This document shows positions 1 through 11,000 of a stretch of 64,000 nucleotides of DNA, piece after piece. A model generated the notes under the pieces. The model was not told where the DNA came from and ran no database searches. It saw nothing but the letters and a program-made list of their open reading frames with translations. The position numbers and the translations under genes were made by a program. Origin of the DNA: a virus; IMG/VR virus record IMGVR_UViG_3300021093_000051, positions 1-64,000 of that record, one strand, 5' to 3'. Position 1 is the stretch's first letter; each line of letters begins with the position of its first letter.

Positions 1-2374
1 AAGTTGAACCGGCACCGCCTTGTCGTAATTGTACTTGCATCGAACTTGTACTCACATTAATTGAAGGATGATTTAGAGCAAGCTGCGCTCTAGTATAAGG
101 AGGCCCACCGCCAGAAGATCCACTTGAAGCATAACTTACTGAAAAGCCAGTAGGTAACGTATCCAAATCAATAAAGTATGCTCCTAAATGAATGTTATGA
201 TTGAATCCGAATCTAATAAGTCCATGCCAAACGTTTTTAACGTATTGTGTGCTTGCATTATCGTCATTGATTGAGACGGAACCGTTAAACCTAGACGCAC
301 CTTCTGCGTAGTTATCAGTTGCACCAACTACATGATAACCATACGTTTTTCCTCCAGCCGGGCGAGCTGTTCCCATTGTGATTTTAGAACCATATGAAGC
401 ATTAGGATGGAGTAAGCCGGTCGTATTTACATTAATTAGCTGACCAACAAGATCACTAGATGGTGAACTTGTTGAATTTACTTGTATGCTGGTTACGCTA
501 CCGTAAGTTATGCCTTGAGCATTAGCAAGAGGTTGCTCAATTGTTGTCTGGGTACCTCGAATTTCAGTAGTAGCATTCGGTAAATAATCAGTGATCTCTA
601 TTTGATTACCTCTAATTGTTCCTCCACTTCCCGAACTTAAATCTGGTGCAAGTTGAAAATAATTACCAAATACTTGTCTACTTGATCCAAGAAAATCCGA
701 AGAACTATCTAGCTGTATCCTATTTCCATAGAAATTTCCATTATGTGATATGTTGGTAGCTAAAGTTAAATCTAAATCTATTCCTGTAAAATTTCCATTG
801 ATAGTTGATGTGCCAGTAAAAGAGGTTGAGCTTCCTTTAAAACTGCTCATGGTATTAGTTCCAGTAAACTGAAGGTTATTACCTGTAAAAAGACTCATCT
901 TATTCGTTCCAGAAAATGCACTACTTTGTAAAACAACAGCTGGTGTGTGCGCTGAAAAAAGATCATTGATTGTGGTGGCATTGACTGCAAGAAAACCAAT
1001 GGATCCAAAAGAAAGATTATCAAGCTGAGAAAGAGAAACTATTTTTAGTGCAGCAGAGCCAGTTTCGTAAATGTGATGAGTTGTATTAGCATCTGGTGTA
1101 GCTATCCCTATTCCTACTTTACCCTCAACGATCAGTCCATTTGCTGGAGCAGTCAGGTCCTCAAATCCTGAACCGATTGCTAGCCCGTCTACTACGTTAG
1201 CATCACCATTGATGAATGCTCCTTTATTAAGAAGAATCACACCGTCTACGCCAGAGTTTGAATCTAACATAAGATGATTCTTGCCGCTAAGCTTAGCGTT
1301 TAAGCTTGAATAGTCTAGAGCCAAACCTAGAGTCGCATTGATAGATGAATTAGTAGTCGAAACATGAATACCGTCGGCTACGATATGCGTGTGAGCTGGA
1401 CTACGCTCGACAATGGCGTCAGCCGATGCTAACACTACCGATAACTCTTCTCTTATTGGAGACATGCCCTCATTATTCCACTTAGGAAATAGGAACTCAA
1501 ACGCTCCATTCTGATCGATGTCTAAAATAGATTGGCTCTCAGTATAGGATAGAGAAAATCTTGCAGTATTGATCCATGAATTGGTCGCCGGTAAATACGG
1601 AGGTAATATCGGATCGATATATTGTTTGTAAAACTTTACCTTTAGGTTATGTTTAAGGTCGCTGTATTTAATGGTACCGATCGGAATCACGTCGTTGTCC
1701 ATATAGAGAGAACCGAGTTCAAGATGATATCGACCGGTCTGTGCCTTTCCTGAAAGCTGAGTATCTTCGTGTGCAGGAACAATGGATAATAAAGAATTGT
1801 ACTGAGATTGACCTAAGGTCGGATAAAGCAGATCCGCTTCATCAAAATTATTTAAGAACAATATATTATTTAACGAAGTATTTGCCGCTCCTCTAGTAGT
1901 ATCGACTAGCGAGTTATCACGTTTATCAAATAGGATAAACTTATTAACGGCAGTTGAACCAGGATTCTGGGTAGTAGTGACTGTCTCAAATGGAACGGAC
2001 GATAAGCTAGTAAGATATGCGTTTACGATGGCTGCAATGCTTACGACTTGTGTCCAAATACTGGTTCCATCATCGTATTTCCACACTTGAAAGACGTTGG
2101 ACGTCTGATCAAGATAGAGATCGCCATCGATCAATCCGGTAAAAGTAAGAGTGTTTGGATCTCCAGAATCAACCCACCAAGTAGCTCCACGATCTCCTTG
2201 CGGACCGAGCAGTCCGACTGGTCCGGCTGGACCCTGTGGGCCAGTTAGTCCGATTGGGCCAGGCGAACCTACTCCAAGCTCAAGTAATTTATTATAATTG
2301 AAGTTTAACTTATCAACTAGTATTTCTTGAGGGTCTGATGAAAATATTTCCTTTAGGTTTATTCTAATTGGCAT
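1..2374 (-). CDS. Collagen-like tail fibre protein (C-terminus beyond window)
   Basis: An open frame of about 791 codons runs from an ATG at 2374 leftward to the window edge with no stop, so the protein is incomplete. After about 33 residues comes a collagen-like Gly-X-Y stretch (roughly residues 34-63, such as GPQGPAGPVG), then a WW-containing segment and a long region rich in Asn, Thr, Ser and Gly typical of beta-structured fibre shafts (many N-G-N and F-x-G repeats near residues 460-560). Gly-X-Y repeats are common in phage fibres, where they drive trimerisation. It is the last gene seen in the leftward baseplate/fibre run and starts 1 nt after the stop of the 1896-residue gene, implying cotranscription. 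Host-recognition fibre is inference; the receptor-binding tip would be outside the window. Confidence 0.75.
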   Translation of the reverse strand, partial: MPIRINLKEIFSSDPQEILVDKLNFNYNKLLELGVGSPGPIGLTGPQGPAGPVGLLGPQGDRGATWWVDSGDPNTLTFTGLIDGDLYLDQTSNVFQVWKYDDGTSIWTQVVSIAAIVNAYLTSLSSVPFETVTTTQNPGSTAVNKFILFDKRDNSLVDTTRGAANTSLNNILFLNNFDEADLLYPTLGQSQYNSLLSIVPAHEDTQLSGKAQTGRYHLELGSLYMDNDVIPIGTIKYSDLKHNLKVKFYKQYIDPILPPYLPATNSWINTARFSLSYTESQSILDIDQNGAFEFLFPKWNNEGMSPIREELSVVLASADAIVERSPAHTHIVADGIHVSTTNSSINATLGLALDYSSLNAKLSGKNHLMLDSNSGVDGVILLNKGAFINGDANVVDGLAIGSGFEDLTAPANGLIVEGKVGIGIATPDANTTHHIYETGSAALKIVSLSQLDNLSFGSIGFLAVNATTINDLFSAHTPAVVLQSSAFSGTNKMSLFTGNNLQFTGTNTMSSFKGSSTSFTGTSTINGNFTGIDLDLTLATNISHNGNFYGNRIQLDSSSDFLGSSRQVFGNYFQLAPDLSSGSGGTIRGNQIEITDYLPNATTEIRGTQTTIEQPLANAQGITYGSVTSIQVNSTSSPSSDLVGQLINVNTTGLLHPNASYGSKITMGTARPAGGKTYGYHVVGATDNYAEGASRFNGSVSINDDNASTQYVKNVWHGLIRFGFNHNIHLGAYFIDLDTLPTGFSVSYASSGSSGGGPPYTRAQLALNHPSINVSTSSMQVQLRQGGAGST

Positions 2375-2375
2375 A

Positions 2376-5300
2376 TTAGATGAATTTAATTTTTATCTTT
2401 GGACTTATCGATAGACCTGAACCCGGTTTCTTTAAGAAACTAAATTGAAGTATCAACTTATCTTTTTTATTTATTTGCAATGACTTTAGTATCTCGTATC
2501 CTTGAGTAAAGCGTTTCTTGTCGTCTAGGAACACGAATTCTATTGCATTGGGATTTGAACTAGCTTGTTGATTGGTTGCAACCAGTGAGGCGTCTTCCTT
2601 TGCATACAAGGCATTTATATCAATATCATACAACTTTAAGATATTAAGTTTTATGTATTCTCTGACGTATGAAGAAACATTTATGTCAGGATCTGATATG
2701 TTGGTAAAATTACCGATGTATTGGTTTGAGTTTATCAAGTACTCATTGAATTTTTCAGCGATGCCGTCTTCGATCAGGAATCGAGTAAGCACGTTATTTA
2801 CGTTAATGATTCCTTCAACCGCGGTCGGAGTCTCCTTCGCAACGATCTCAACTTTAGAAACGTCGACTGATTTGAACTCTACTGAAGGATCTATGAATTG
2901 AATCTTAAAATCATTAAGTTCTATGATCTCAGGCAGAGTGATCAATTTAGCTAAGAATGAATCGTCCTCCTCTATTCGTAGTGCTCCAGAAACCGGCGAG
3001 TACTGCTCTTTGTTTGAATATCGATAATGAAAGCCCCAGTCCCAGTTTCCTCTAAGTAAGAAATAATCTGCTTGACCAATTGCTACTTCGCTGATTTTAG
3101 GATAGATCGGTAAGTATGATTCGTCTGATTCTAGCACTAGGACTTGAGTGTCTGCAACCTTGATATGATTGAAGTTTTGGATAGTCAATAGATTTGAGAT
3201 ATCTGAATTTATCTTAGTGTTACTTAATGAAAGGTCATTGATTAGATTCTTTTTAAATTTATAGTTTGATTTATACACTGAGTAGTTTCGAATGATTGGC
3301 TCGTATTCTCCTTTGTATCGATTTAATTCGTATTTTACAGGAAGATTTGCGACTTCATAGTCAGTGCCGATTTCTTCCTGACCAGAAAACTGAATAGGAA
3401 TGCTTGTTGTATAATTGGTGATCAGCTGATTTTGCTTTTCAATTGAGCTTAAGTCTAGAATTTCTAGATAAAAATTAGGATCAGTATTAAGTACTGAAGT
3501 ACCGGTTTGATCAAGAGAATACGATGAGTATTCTATGATAATATCTAGAGAATTAACGTATTGTTTAAACTTAGCAAAGGATATTTTTTCAAATAACTTT
3601 TCAAAGTAGCCTTCTCCACCAGTTAAAACTTTAAATACAAAGTTTTGATTGATGAATGCGGATGTGCTAGTTGGTAAAATTCCATATATAGTTAAGGAGG
3701 GTAGAACAAGCCCTACGTTATAATTGATTCCATCATAGTGGACAAACTTTTCTAAAGAATAGTCAATTGGATTAATTAACGGAACAGTCGGCACGAACCC
3801 AACAAACCCACACATAAAAAGATCAAAATTAGTGCTAAGGTCCTTCATAAAAACTAGGGTCGAGCTCTTAGGATTGATGATGTCATCAGTAAGAGAACCT
3901 AAATAATTTGGAGTATTTAGATTGGGCAGGGCCTTTATCGTGTAATCTGAACCGTTAAATCCAGTAGAACTAAAGTTGAGCTTGGTTCCCATCTTAACGT
4001 TTGAAAAGGAATCAAGTACAGTGTTGTATTTTTTATTCTTTAGAGAATAGAGTAGGGTGTGAGTTAGGTTAGATACTTGACCGAATTGAATTCGATAATC
4101 TCCGTTAATGCTATCATAATATTCGGTTAGAAAAGGAGTCAATGCAACAAAGTTTGATGGACTTACTTGAGTGGTGCCAGATAAGGTGGAATCCAGCCAA
4201 TAGCCGTCTATTTCAGAAAGGTTTCCTATGTAAACTTCAATGATGACTACGATAAATCGATAATCAGTGTGTTCGATCACTCGATATCTAATTGGCGGTT
4301 CATCATTAGAATTAATGTCCTCCATTATCGGCTTTAAGATACAGCTAAATCGGTATCCCTCAAATCGAGTAGTTATTTCCTTGGCCACAGGCTTACCGTC
4401 CGACCCTAGGACATCTGGATCAGTCACGTCCTTAAACGTTAGTTTAAATCCTTTGAAAAAAGCCTCGTATTGATCAGCTGAATTCTTGTACACCTGAGCA
4501 TATCTAAATTGAGTGTCAGCAACTTCTTTTCCAGTAGCAGAAGTTGGAGTATAGGTAAAATAATTGATGAAATAGTCTGGATCAGAAAGAAGGGCTACTT
4601 CATCTAATGGAGTCTCAAAGTAATTTGTGTTTTGAGCTATTAAAGTCTCATCGTTAGTATAGTTAAATTCGCTCTCAATATAGAACCATTCATGGGTAAA
4701 ATTAATTGGATTTTGAGATCGATCAATATGATCTGGTGAAAAGTTATTTCTACCAAAGATCAATTCAGTATTTAAACGATATGGATTATCTCTAGAATCT
4801 CGACCGTTCTTGATTCCCCATTTAGTAATATATGGAATGATTTTGGATCTTAGCGCAAAGTCCAAGCTCTCATTTTCTTTATAATAATCATATTCCGTTT
4901 CAGTAAGACCGTTTAAGTATTTTGTTCTTAGTTCATACTCGTTACTTGTATCTTGAGATACTACTTTACTTGGGTCTTTTAAGATAGAAAAACCCTCAAA
5001 ACCTTTAAGCTCTTTGTTTGCATCATTGATTGGAATGGCTGAGCTTGTAGTAGAAGGATCGAATGTTACAAGCGGTGAGCCACTCACTGTTGAATAGTGA
5101 GTAGTAGTAGAAACGCTAAAACTGGATCCGGCTAAATATGTGGTTCCTTCAGTTAAGATTGATCCATTATACACGATATAATCTATTCCTGGTTCAAGTA
5201 TCGTCTTGCCTTCTGGAATAAAATAATGCTGATAAAGATCAATGTTTGGAAAGTTTGTATAAGTACTTGAATAAAAATCAAGATCAAGATCCTTAATCAT

Positions 5301-8066
5301 ATAGAATGATAAAAGACCAAAGGAAGGTCTAAACTTAGGCTTCATTAAGAACTCCTTATTTAAGATCGTCGGAGTTTCGTTTTCATCTAGGACGACTGCT
5401 ATTTTATTATCGTAATTAGATAGAGTCTTTGATCTTAACGCTGGTGTAGTAGAATTAGTCTCCGTGATCTCATCCACCCATTGAGAAACTTTTCTAATCT
5501 TTGACCAGCTATCTGAAGATTTTACTAGGATTGAATCGAAGTTTGCTTCTATTTTACTAAGGTGGCCGGCATCAATGATGAGCCTATTTCCAGCCTCCTT
5601 TGATCCTCCCATAAAAGAAAAGGTGGAACCGATTAGAGAATTTCCAGTATAGATCGAATTAATCGTGATTACTGAGTATTCGTTTACTGGAGAAAAGAAG
5701 GAAACTTTGTGTAACTGATCAAAGTCACCTGGTGAATTGGCTTTGATAAATACTCGGTCGTCGTATTGATATGCCGTGAAGGTTCGATTTCTAATACCGT
5801 TGATACAGCCGGTCAGAGCGCTTGCTATTTGACTTGCTGTCCCTCCGCCATTCATGTAGAACTCATCGTATCCAAGTATGTTATCATAATCATTATAGAC
5901 ATAATATTCTCCTGGATTAGGAATCAGTGGGTATAGTTGAGTTGAGATAATCAGGTCAAACTTACCTATTGAATCTATTTGGGTTCCGTTTGGATGATAG
6001 ATCTTGATTTCATCATAGTTATCTAGTGAGGCATTAATCACTGATGCGATAGTTATAGTCGCATCACTGTTACCTCCATCTATAGTAACGATATCGCCGA
6101 CTTGATAACCAGAGCCAGGGTAATTTACTGCAACTGATAGTATTCCGCCTGACCCATTATCTGTGACATCAAGAGTTAGACCAGACCCACTTCCACCAGT
6201 CGTAGTAACACCGGTCGCACTAGTATAACTTGTTCCAGGTGAAGAAAGATTAATTAGGTCAGCTCGACCCGCGTAATTTATTTTTATTACCGCGTGTGAA
6301 TGTCCAGGAACTCGAGTTGCAGCCCCTAAGTCTTGTAGAAAATTATTTCGACTTTGTCCAAAAAATAGGCCTAGATCAATTTTAGTATTTGCAAACCTAA
6401 ACTGACCGGTTGAGAGCTCTTTTCTGCATGTACCAAGAGCAGTACCATTAGTTGGGCTAGTCTCTACCCGGTATTCAAAATTATCGGTATCGACAACTGT
6501 TATTAGGTATTCACCCTCATACGCTACATCAGAAGATGAAATGATTACGATATCACCTGTCGAGTATCCATGGGATAATATATTAGCATTAACTGTGGTA
6601 TTACTTAAGACGAATGATACTTGTAGGACTGCATCAAATCCTCCACTGTTTACTGTGATAAGATCTCCACCTGAATAGTTTACACCTCCATTGACGATTA
6701 CGATTGAGGCAATTCCGCCAAATCCATCGTCAGTTAGATTAACAATTAGGCCAGATCCTCCTCCAGTCAGTGCAGTAGTAGTTACGTTATTTTGAGTAGA
6801 ATAACCAGATCCAATTGAATTGACAGACACTAATTCTACCGCATTAAATATGGTTAGGGATAGGTTTACTGGTGTATGATTTGAATAGTCTATCACAAAA
6901 GGATCAGATAATTTAGGCATGTATAAATTAGAATCCTTATCGCTAATATAATTTATAAAAAGACTATCTGAATCGACGAATGTTCTACTAAATTCAGAAA
7001 CATTTATTTCTGAACTCTTATACGGAACGATGACTCCATCTGGATTAGACTGAGTAAGGAATACTTCATCTGTCTCTAAGAATCTTTTTCTAAAGTGTGG
7101 ATCGTTTTCCCAAGTACCGCGATTTAAGTATGCTCGATCCAAGTCGATATCTAATTTAGTAAGCTCAATCGCATTAACATATACTCCTAAATATCGATTA
7201 AAATCATATTTGTTTGAACTATCGTCATTAAATACAAATTCTAAATTTAAGATGTTTGGAAAGATCACCCCGTTTCTTGAAAACCCATTGGTGATATTTT
7301 CTTCAAAAAACTTTAGTGGCTGAGATGAAGTATAAAAGTTATTTAATGATTCGCCTCTGCTTCCAAATATTCCCTCATTTATCAATATTCCATTCCACGT
7401 GGTAAATTCGCCCTCTTCATAGAGAACGGTGAGCGGACTTGTTGGAAAATTTACGTTATTTATGTAATCCCTTAGGTATTTTCCAGGAGTAGTCTCTGCC
7501 CTAAGATCAAATGTCTGGATGATGGATGCTTTATTGAATAAGTCGATTAAATATTCGGTCTTGGTCTCTCCAGCATCATATTTTTGTTTTACTTGATCAA
7601 GAGGAAAATTAGCTGGGTCGTTTATCTTAAATATGATGAAATAATCAGGTACCTCTTCTTTAAGATAAAGCGGTGCAAAATACGACATTCGTTCAGTATA
7701 CTTGTTTGAAGCTAAGTATTTTACGCCACTAAAATAGTGAGAAAAATCGTACTGATCCTTAAAGTTCTTGGAAGTCTTAGTTGAATCTACTTGTTCATTA
7801 AGATCAAAGATAATCTCATTTGGAGTAGATCCATTATTAAAAAATCTAAGAATGTTTGCAGGATGAGACTGAGTAACATTAATCGGAACTTTAGAATAGA
7901 GATCCTTTGAGAGTTCAGGGTTAGCTTTTATTGATTCTAGCCACATGTAACCCGAATCATTTATCGCGATCTTAACATTTCCAGTAAGCTTGGGATTGGT
8001 CCTAACTAATTGAAAACTACTATCTTCAGTTAATAACTTAACGTAGTTTATGTCGCGATTACTCAT
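2376..8066 (-). CDS. Giant baseplate/tail structural protein (1896 aa)
   Basis: I do not recognise a specific T4 counterpart. The protein is very long, has no membrane segment or obvious enzyme motif, and is rich in Asn, Ser, Thr, Tyr and Asp like virion fibres. It contains two copies of an approximately 73-residue Gly-rich domain (about residues 412-485 and 603-675; each begins with a G-x-G/S-Y motif and ends with a G-D-x-I/V-T-I/V motif), and a third copy lies in the tail sheath protein. It lies in a tight leftward run of large structural genes with gaps of 1-19 nt, which supports a baseplate or tail-fibre assembly role. A position equivalent to T4 baseplate wedge/fibre-connecting proteins is inference from context only. 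Confidence 0.6.
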   Translation of the reverse strand: MSNRDINYVKLLTEDSSFQLVRTNPKLTGNVKIAINDSGYMWLESIKANPELSKDLYSKVPINVTQSHPANILRFFNNGSTPNEIIFDLNEQVDSTKTSKNFKDQYDFSHYFSGVKYLASNKYTERMSYFAPLYLKEEVPDYFIIFKINDPANFPLDQVKQKYDAGETKTEYLIDLFNKASIIQTFDLRAETTPGKYLRDYINNVNFPTSPLTVLYEEGEFTTWNGILINEGIFGSRGESLNNFYTSSQPLKFFEENITNGFSRNGVIFPNILNLEFVFNDDSSNKYDFNRYLGVYVNAIELTKLDIDLDRAYLNRGTWENDPHFRKRFLETDEVFLTQSNPDGVIVPYKSSEINVSEFSRTFVDSDSLFINYISDKDSNLYMPKLSDPFVIDYSNHTPVNLSLTIFNAVELVSVNSIGSGYSTQNNVTTTALTGGGSGLIVNLTDDGFGGIASIVIVNGGVNYSGGDLITVNSGGFDAVLQVSFVLSNTTVNANILSHGYSTGDIVIISSSDVAYEGEYLITVVDTDNFEYRVETSPTNGTALGTCRKELSTGQFRFANTKIDLGLFFGQSRNNFLQDLGAATRVPGHSHAVIKINYAGRADLINLSSPGTSYTSATGVTTTGGSGSGLTLDVTDNGSGGILSVAVNYPGSGYQVGDIVTIDGGNSDATITIASVINASLDNYDEIKIYHPNGTQIDSIGKFDLIISTQLYPLIPNPGEYYVYNDYDNILGYDEFYMNGGGTASQIASALTGCINGIRNRTFTAYQYDDRVFIKANSPGDFDQLHKVSFFSPVNEYSVITINSIYTGNSLIGSTFSFMGGSKEAGNRLIIDAGHLSKIEANFDSILVKSSDSWSKIRKVSQWVDEITETNSTTPALRSKTLSNYDNKIAVVLDENETPTILNKEFLMKPKFRPSFGLLSFYMIKDLDLDFYSSTYTNFPNIDLYQHYFIPEGKTILEPGIDYIVYNGSILTEGTTYLAGSSFSVSTTTHYSTVSGSPLVTFDPSTTSSAIPINDANKELKGFEGFSILKDPSKVVSQDTSNEYELRTKYLNGLTETEYDYYKENESLDFALRSKIIPYITKWGIKNGRDSRDNPYRLNTELIFGRNNFSPDHIDRSQNPINFTHEWFYIESEFNYTNDETLIAQNTNYFETPLDEVALLSDPDYFINYFTYTPTSATGKEVADTQFRYAQVYKNSADQYEAFFKGFKLTFKDVTDPDVLGSDGKPVAKEITTRFEGYRFSCILKPIMEDINSNDEPPIRYRVIEHTDYRFIVVIIEVYIGNLSEIDGYWLDSTLSGTTQVSPSNFVALTPFLTEYYDSINGDYRIQFGQVSNLTHTLLYSLKNKKYNTVLDSFSNVKMGTKLNFSSTGFNGSDYTIKALPNLNTPNYLGSLTDDIINPKSSTLVFMKDLSTNFDLFMCGFVGFVPTVPLINPIDYSLEKFVHYDGINYNVGLVLPSLTIYGILPTSTSAFINQNFVFKVLTGGEGYFEKLFEKISFAKFKQYVNSLDIIIEYSSYSLDQTGTSVLNTDPNFYLEILDLSSIEKQNQLITNYTTSIPIQFSGQEEIGTDYEVANLPVKYELNRYKGEYEPIIRNYSVYKSNYKFKKNLINDLSLSNTKINSDISNLLTIQNFNHIKVADTQVLVLESDESYLPIYPKISEVAIGQADYFLLRGNWDWGFHYRYSNKEQYSPVSGALRIEEDDSFLAKLITLPEIIELNDFKIQFIDPSVEFKSVDVSKVEIVAKETPTAVEGIINVNNVLTRFLIEDGIAEKFNEYLINSNQYIGNFTNISDPDINVSSYVREYIKLNILKLYDIDINALYAKEDASLVATNQQASSNPNAIEFVFLDDKKRFTQGYEILKSLQINKKDKLILQFSFLKKPGSGLSISPKIKIKFI
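6043..6258 (-). repeat. Gly-rich virion domain repeat, copy 2
   Basis: Second copy in the same protein (about residues 603-675). Key matches are SYTSATGVTTT, GSGLTLDVTDNG and GSGYQVGDIVTI, which align closely with the sheath copy at 38155-38376 (GYTTATGVATT, GTGLTVDIT, GTGYEVGDTITI). Boundaries are approximate. Confidence 0.65.
6615..6834 (-). repeat. Gly-rich virion domain repeat, copy 1
   Basis: Codes for about 73 residues of the 1896-aa structural protein. Shared pattern with copies 2 and 3: G-x-G/S-Y, a Thr-rich turn, G-G-G/S-x-G-L, a V/L-D/N-L/V-T strand, then I-V/A-V-N followed by G-x-x-Y and G-D-x-I-T. Boundaries are approximate. Confidence 0.6.
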
Positions 8067-8084
8067 ATTGATATATGCTCATTT

Positions 8085-11000
8085 TTAGAAGCTAGAAACT
8101 TTTCCTTTACTTTGAACTAGCGGTGCATCTAGAGTAGTCTCTTTGATATATTGTGCGCTTACTTGTAGATCAAATGAAAAAGGTGCATAGTCTTTTAGGA
8201 TGATGTCAATTCCTAATTTCTTTGAATATTTTATATTAGTTAAAGCGTCTCCGGTTCTTCTAAATCCTCCAATATATCCAAGTTTATCTGATGCTCTAAA
8301 TTGAAATAATACTGGGATATTTAAAGCATTCTCTGGACCAAACTTGACTGTTTTAGTTGATCTGGCTGGAAAGTTTCCTTCAACTGATACTGATTCATAA
8401 TTAGTTGGATACATGTAAAGATAAGCTCCACATGTATATTTTCCAATAAGATATTCATCATTCTTGGTAAAACCTAACTTGATCGGATAGTGAGAATCGT
8501 TTTTACCAGAAATAGTTGTATTATCTGATGGAGTCAATGGTGTAACTCGACTTGCTTGTTTATAGTATTCAACACTATATGCATTTGTTACTTCAGACAC
8601 AGCAGTCTCAAAATGAAGTGCATGAGCAAAGGGTAAATATTTTTGAAAGTCAGCAGCCGTAATGGAAGTACCAGCATTGAAATCTGGCCTAAATACTTCT
8701 GCGATATTTGCTACTGAAAATGACGGGCCACACAGAGTAGGAAGATCTGGGTGATCTTTACTTATACAAAATTCAGTAAGTCGACCGCCGCCGTTTGGAA
8801 CAGAGGAAGCATTAGTTGTTCCTGCCCATACCCTAGAATCAGTTGATGTCAATGGAATAGCAGTAGTTGGATTAAACGGTAGATAGTGACCCCAGTTTGC
8901 AGGAACAAATGACGTTGTTCCAACGGTTCGACCGCCATATGTATATGCTTGAGTATAATAAGGCACACTCGCATAAGTAGATGATGGAAAACTTGGTGAA
9001 TACATTTCCTCAGATAATCCATATTCTCTTACTCTAGAGTTAATGAATTGACTCTTTACTTGACCAGATTGTGTGCTGGCCTTTTGTTTAAAGTTAGAGA
9101 TTAATGGAACTGGATTTGAATTTACTCCAATTGGAACTATATCATATCTTCTATTTACATGATAATCATCATCCGGATATGCAGTAGGATTTGATGTAGT
9201 ATCGACTTCATTGATTCCTCCGAATAGAAGAGATATTAATTCAAGACTAGTAGCTGACGTATTTTGGATCGATATCGCATACTGCTTAGTTATGATTGCA
9301 CCTTCGTTATAGACAACAGTTCCGCCAGTCGTGTCTTTAATAAGATCTTTATAATATCCGGCAAATAATTGTATTGTATCTCCGTTTGCAACGTCTAATG
9401 AATTTCCATCAGAATCTATCACACTTACTTTGATTACACCACGATCAAGATTAATTGATTGTTGGATCGCATCCAAAGTAGTCTGTAAGCTTTTTAATTT
9501 TTGATATAAGTCTATTACATTTCCTTCATTAGTAAAGAATCCGCTAGAGATATCCTCGGCTATGTGAGAATAAAACTTATCACCAGACGTAAATTGATTA
9601 GCTAGATGATTGTCTAGACCTTTAGAATTTAAGCTGTTTTCAAAATCAAGCTTAGCCTTTTCAGTAAATGCTTTTTGTGAAGCTATCATACTGTCTTCTT
9701 GAGATTGAATGTTTTCTGGGAATCTTACTTGAATTACGTTTGACCATATAGATTCGGCCGCGTTGGAAGGCCAACCGGCTTCAGACAAAGATTTTACTTG
9801 AATCTCAACTAATTCTCCCTTTCTAATTGGTATGTTTAGCTGATTTGTGTTTACTACATCAGAATCAGTAAGAGTCTCTTCCGCCCATACATAGAGTCCA
9901 GTAGTCTCATCTAACACTTTTTGTCGAGGTTTTGTTAGTACTTCATTCCATGGAGAAAAAGTGGCAGTTTTAGTAGACCCATCAACATCAACGAATGACT
10001 GTTGTTGAGCATTGGGCTGAGTACCAGTTAAGCTTAAATATCGATATCGGTATTTGAATTGAACTACGTTTTGCGTCCCATACTTATCTAACTTAGGATT
10101 AGGTATCTGCCAAAATCCTCTAACTTCATACTTTTTATTAGTAACGAATTGTGGTGTAGTTGATAACTGTACTGTGATATTTGTAACTAGGGAGGTGAGA
10201 GCAGCAGTCTTTTCATTACGTGCAGTAAGGGATTCAGTAAGTTGCTTTTGTAAGCGCTTAGCCTCCTTTGGAGTCTTAGAAACAGTTGTGATGTTGGCTT
10301 TAATCGAATCAATCTTCTTATTTAATTCTTCGACCTCTTGTTGAAGAGCGGCTTTTTCCTTTACGTTATTATTTAATTCAGTTATGCTCGCATCATCTTG
10401 AATGTGTTGATCTATCTGGTATACTTTAAAACTAGTTTCATCTAGGACTGGAGCATCTGGCGTTATGGCTAAGATCGAAGGTAGGGTCTTTTCTTTAGCT
10501 AAGTTTAGAAGAATTAGTCCAAAGTCAGATACGAAATTGTTGTAATAATCAGCAAGAGTCGTAGTAGATTCATCTTGTAAAGGAATAGTCAACTCATTTG
10601 TATATAGAGCAAGCCCTTTAGAAAAATCATTGATTGTTAAGTTTTTAGATTTACTAACAGGCTTAATAAAGATTACTTCTCTTTCATTAAAACCAACGTT
10701 TACCTGTAACTCAGGTCGACGATACGGTACTGGTTTTAGCTTAAGCACGTCTGCACCTATCGTTAAAGGATCGTTTCCAAATATTCTTTCTAATACAACT
10801 TCAGTATCAGTAGAATTAATTGAGATAACTCGATACTCAGTGTCGTTTGCTGTGATTAAGACATCGCCTTCAGCTAGCGTCTTACTGTTCTGTACTCCAG
10901 ATAAAACATCTGTATAAACTAGTGTGCTTAATTTATATCGACGACGTAATGTAGAAACAGTTGCTCCACTATTTAGTGTCTGATTTCCTGTCTCTTCTAA

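Noticed and set aside
2048-2248. Plus-strand frame opposite the fibre gene
   Set aside because: Shadow of the long minus-strand collagen-like fibre frame, which has recognisable Gly-X-Y repeats.
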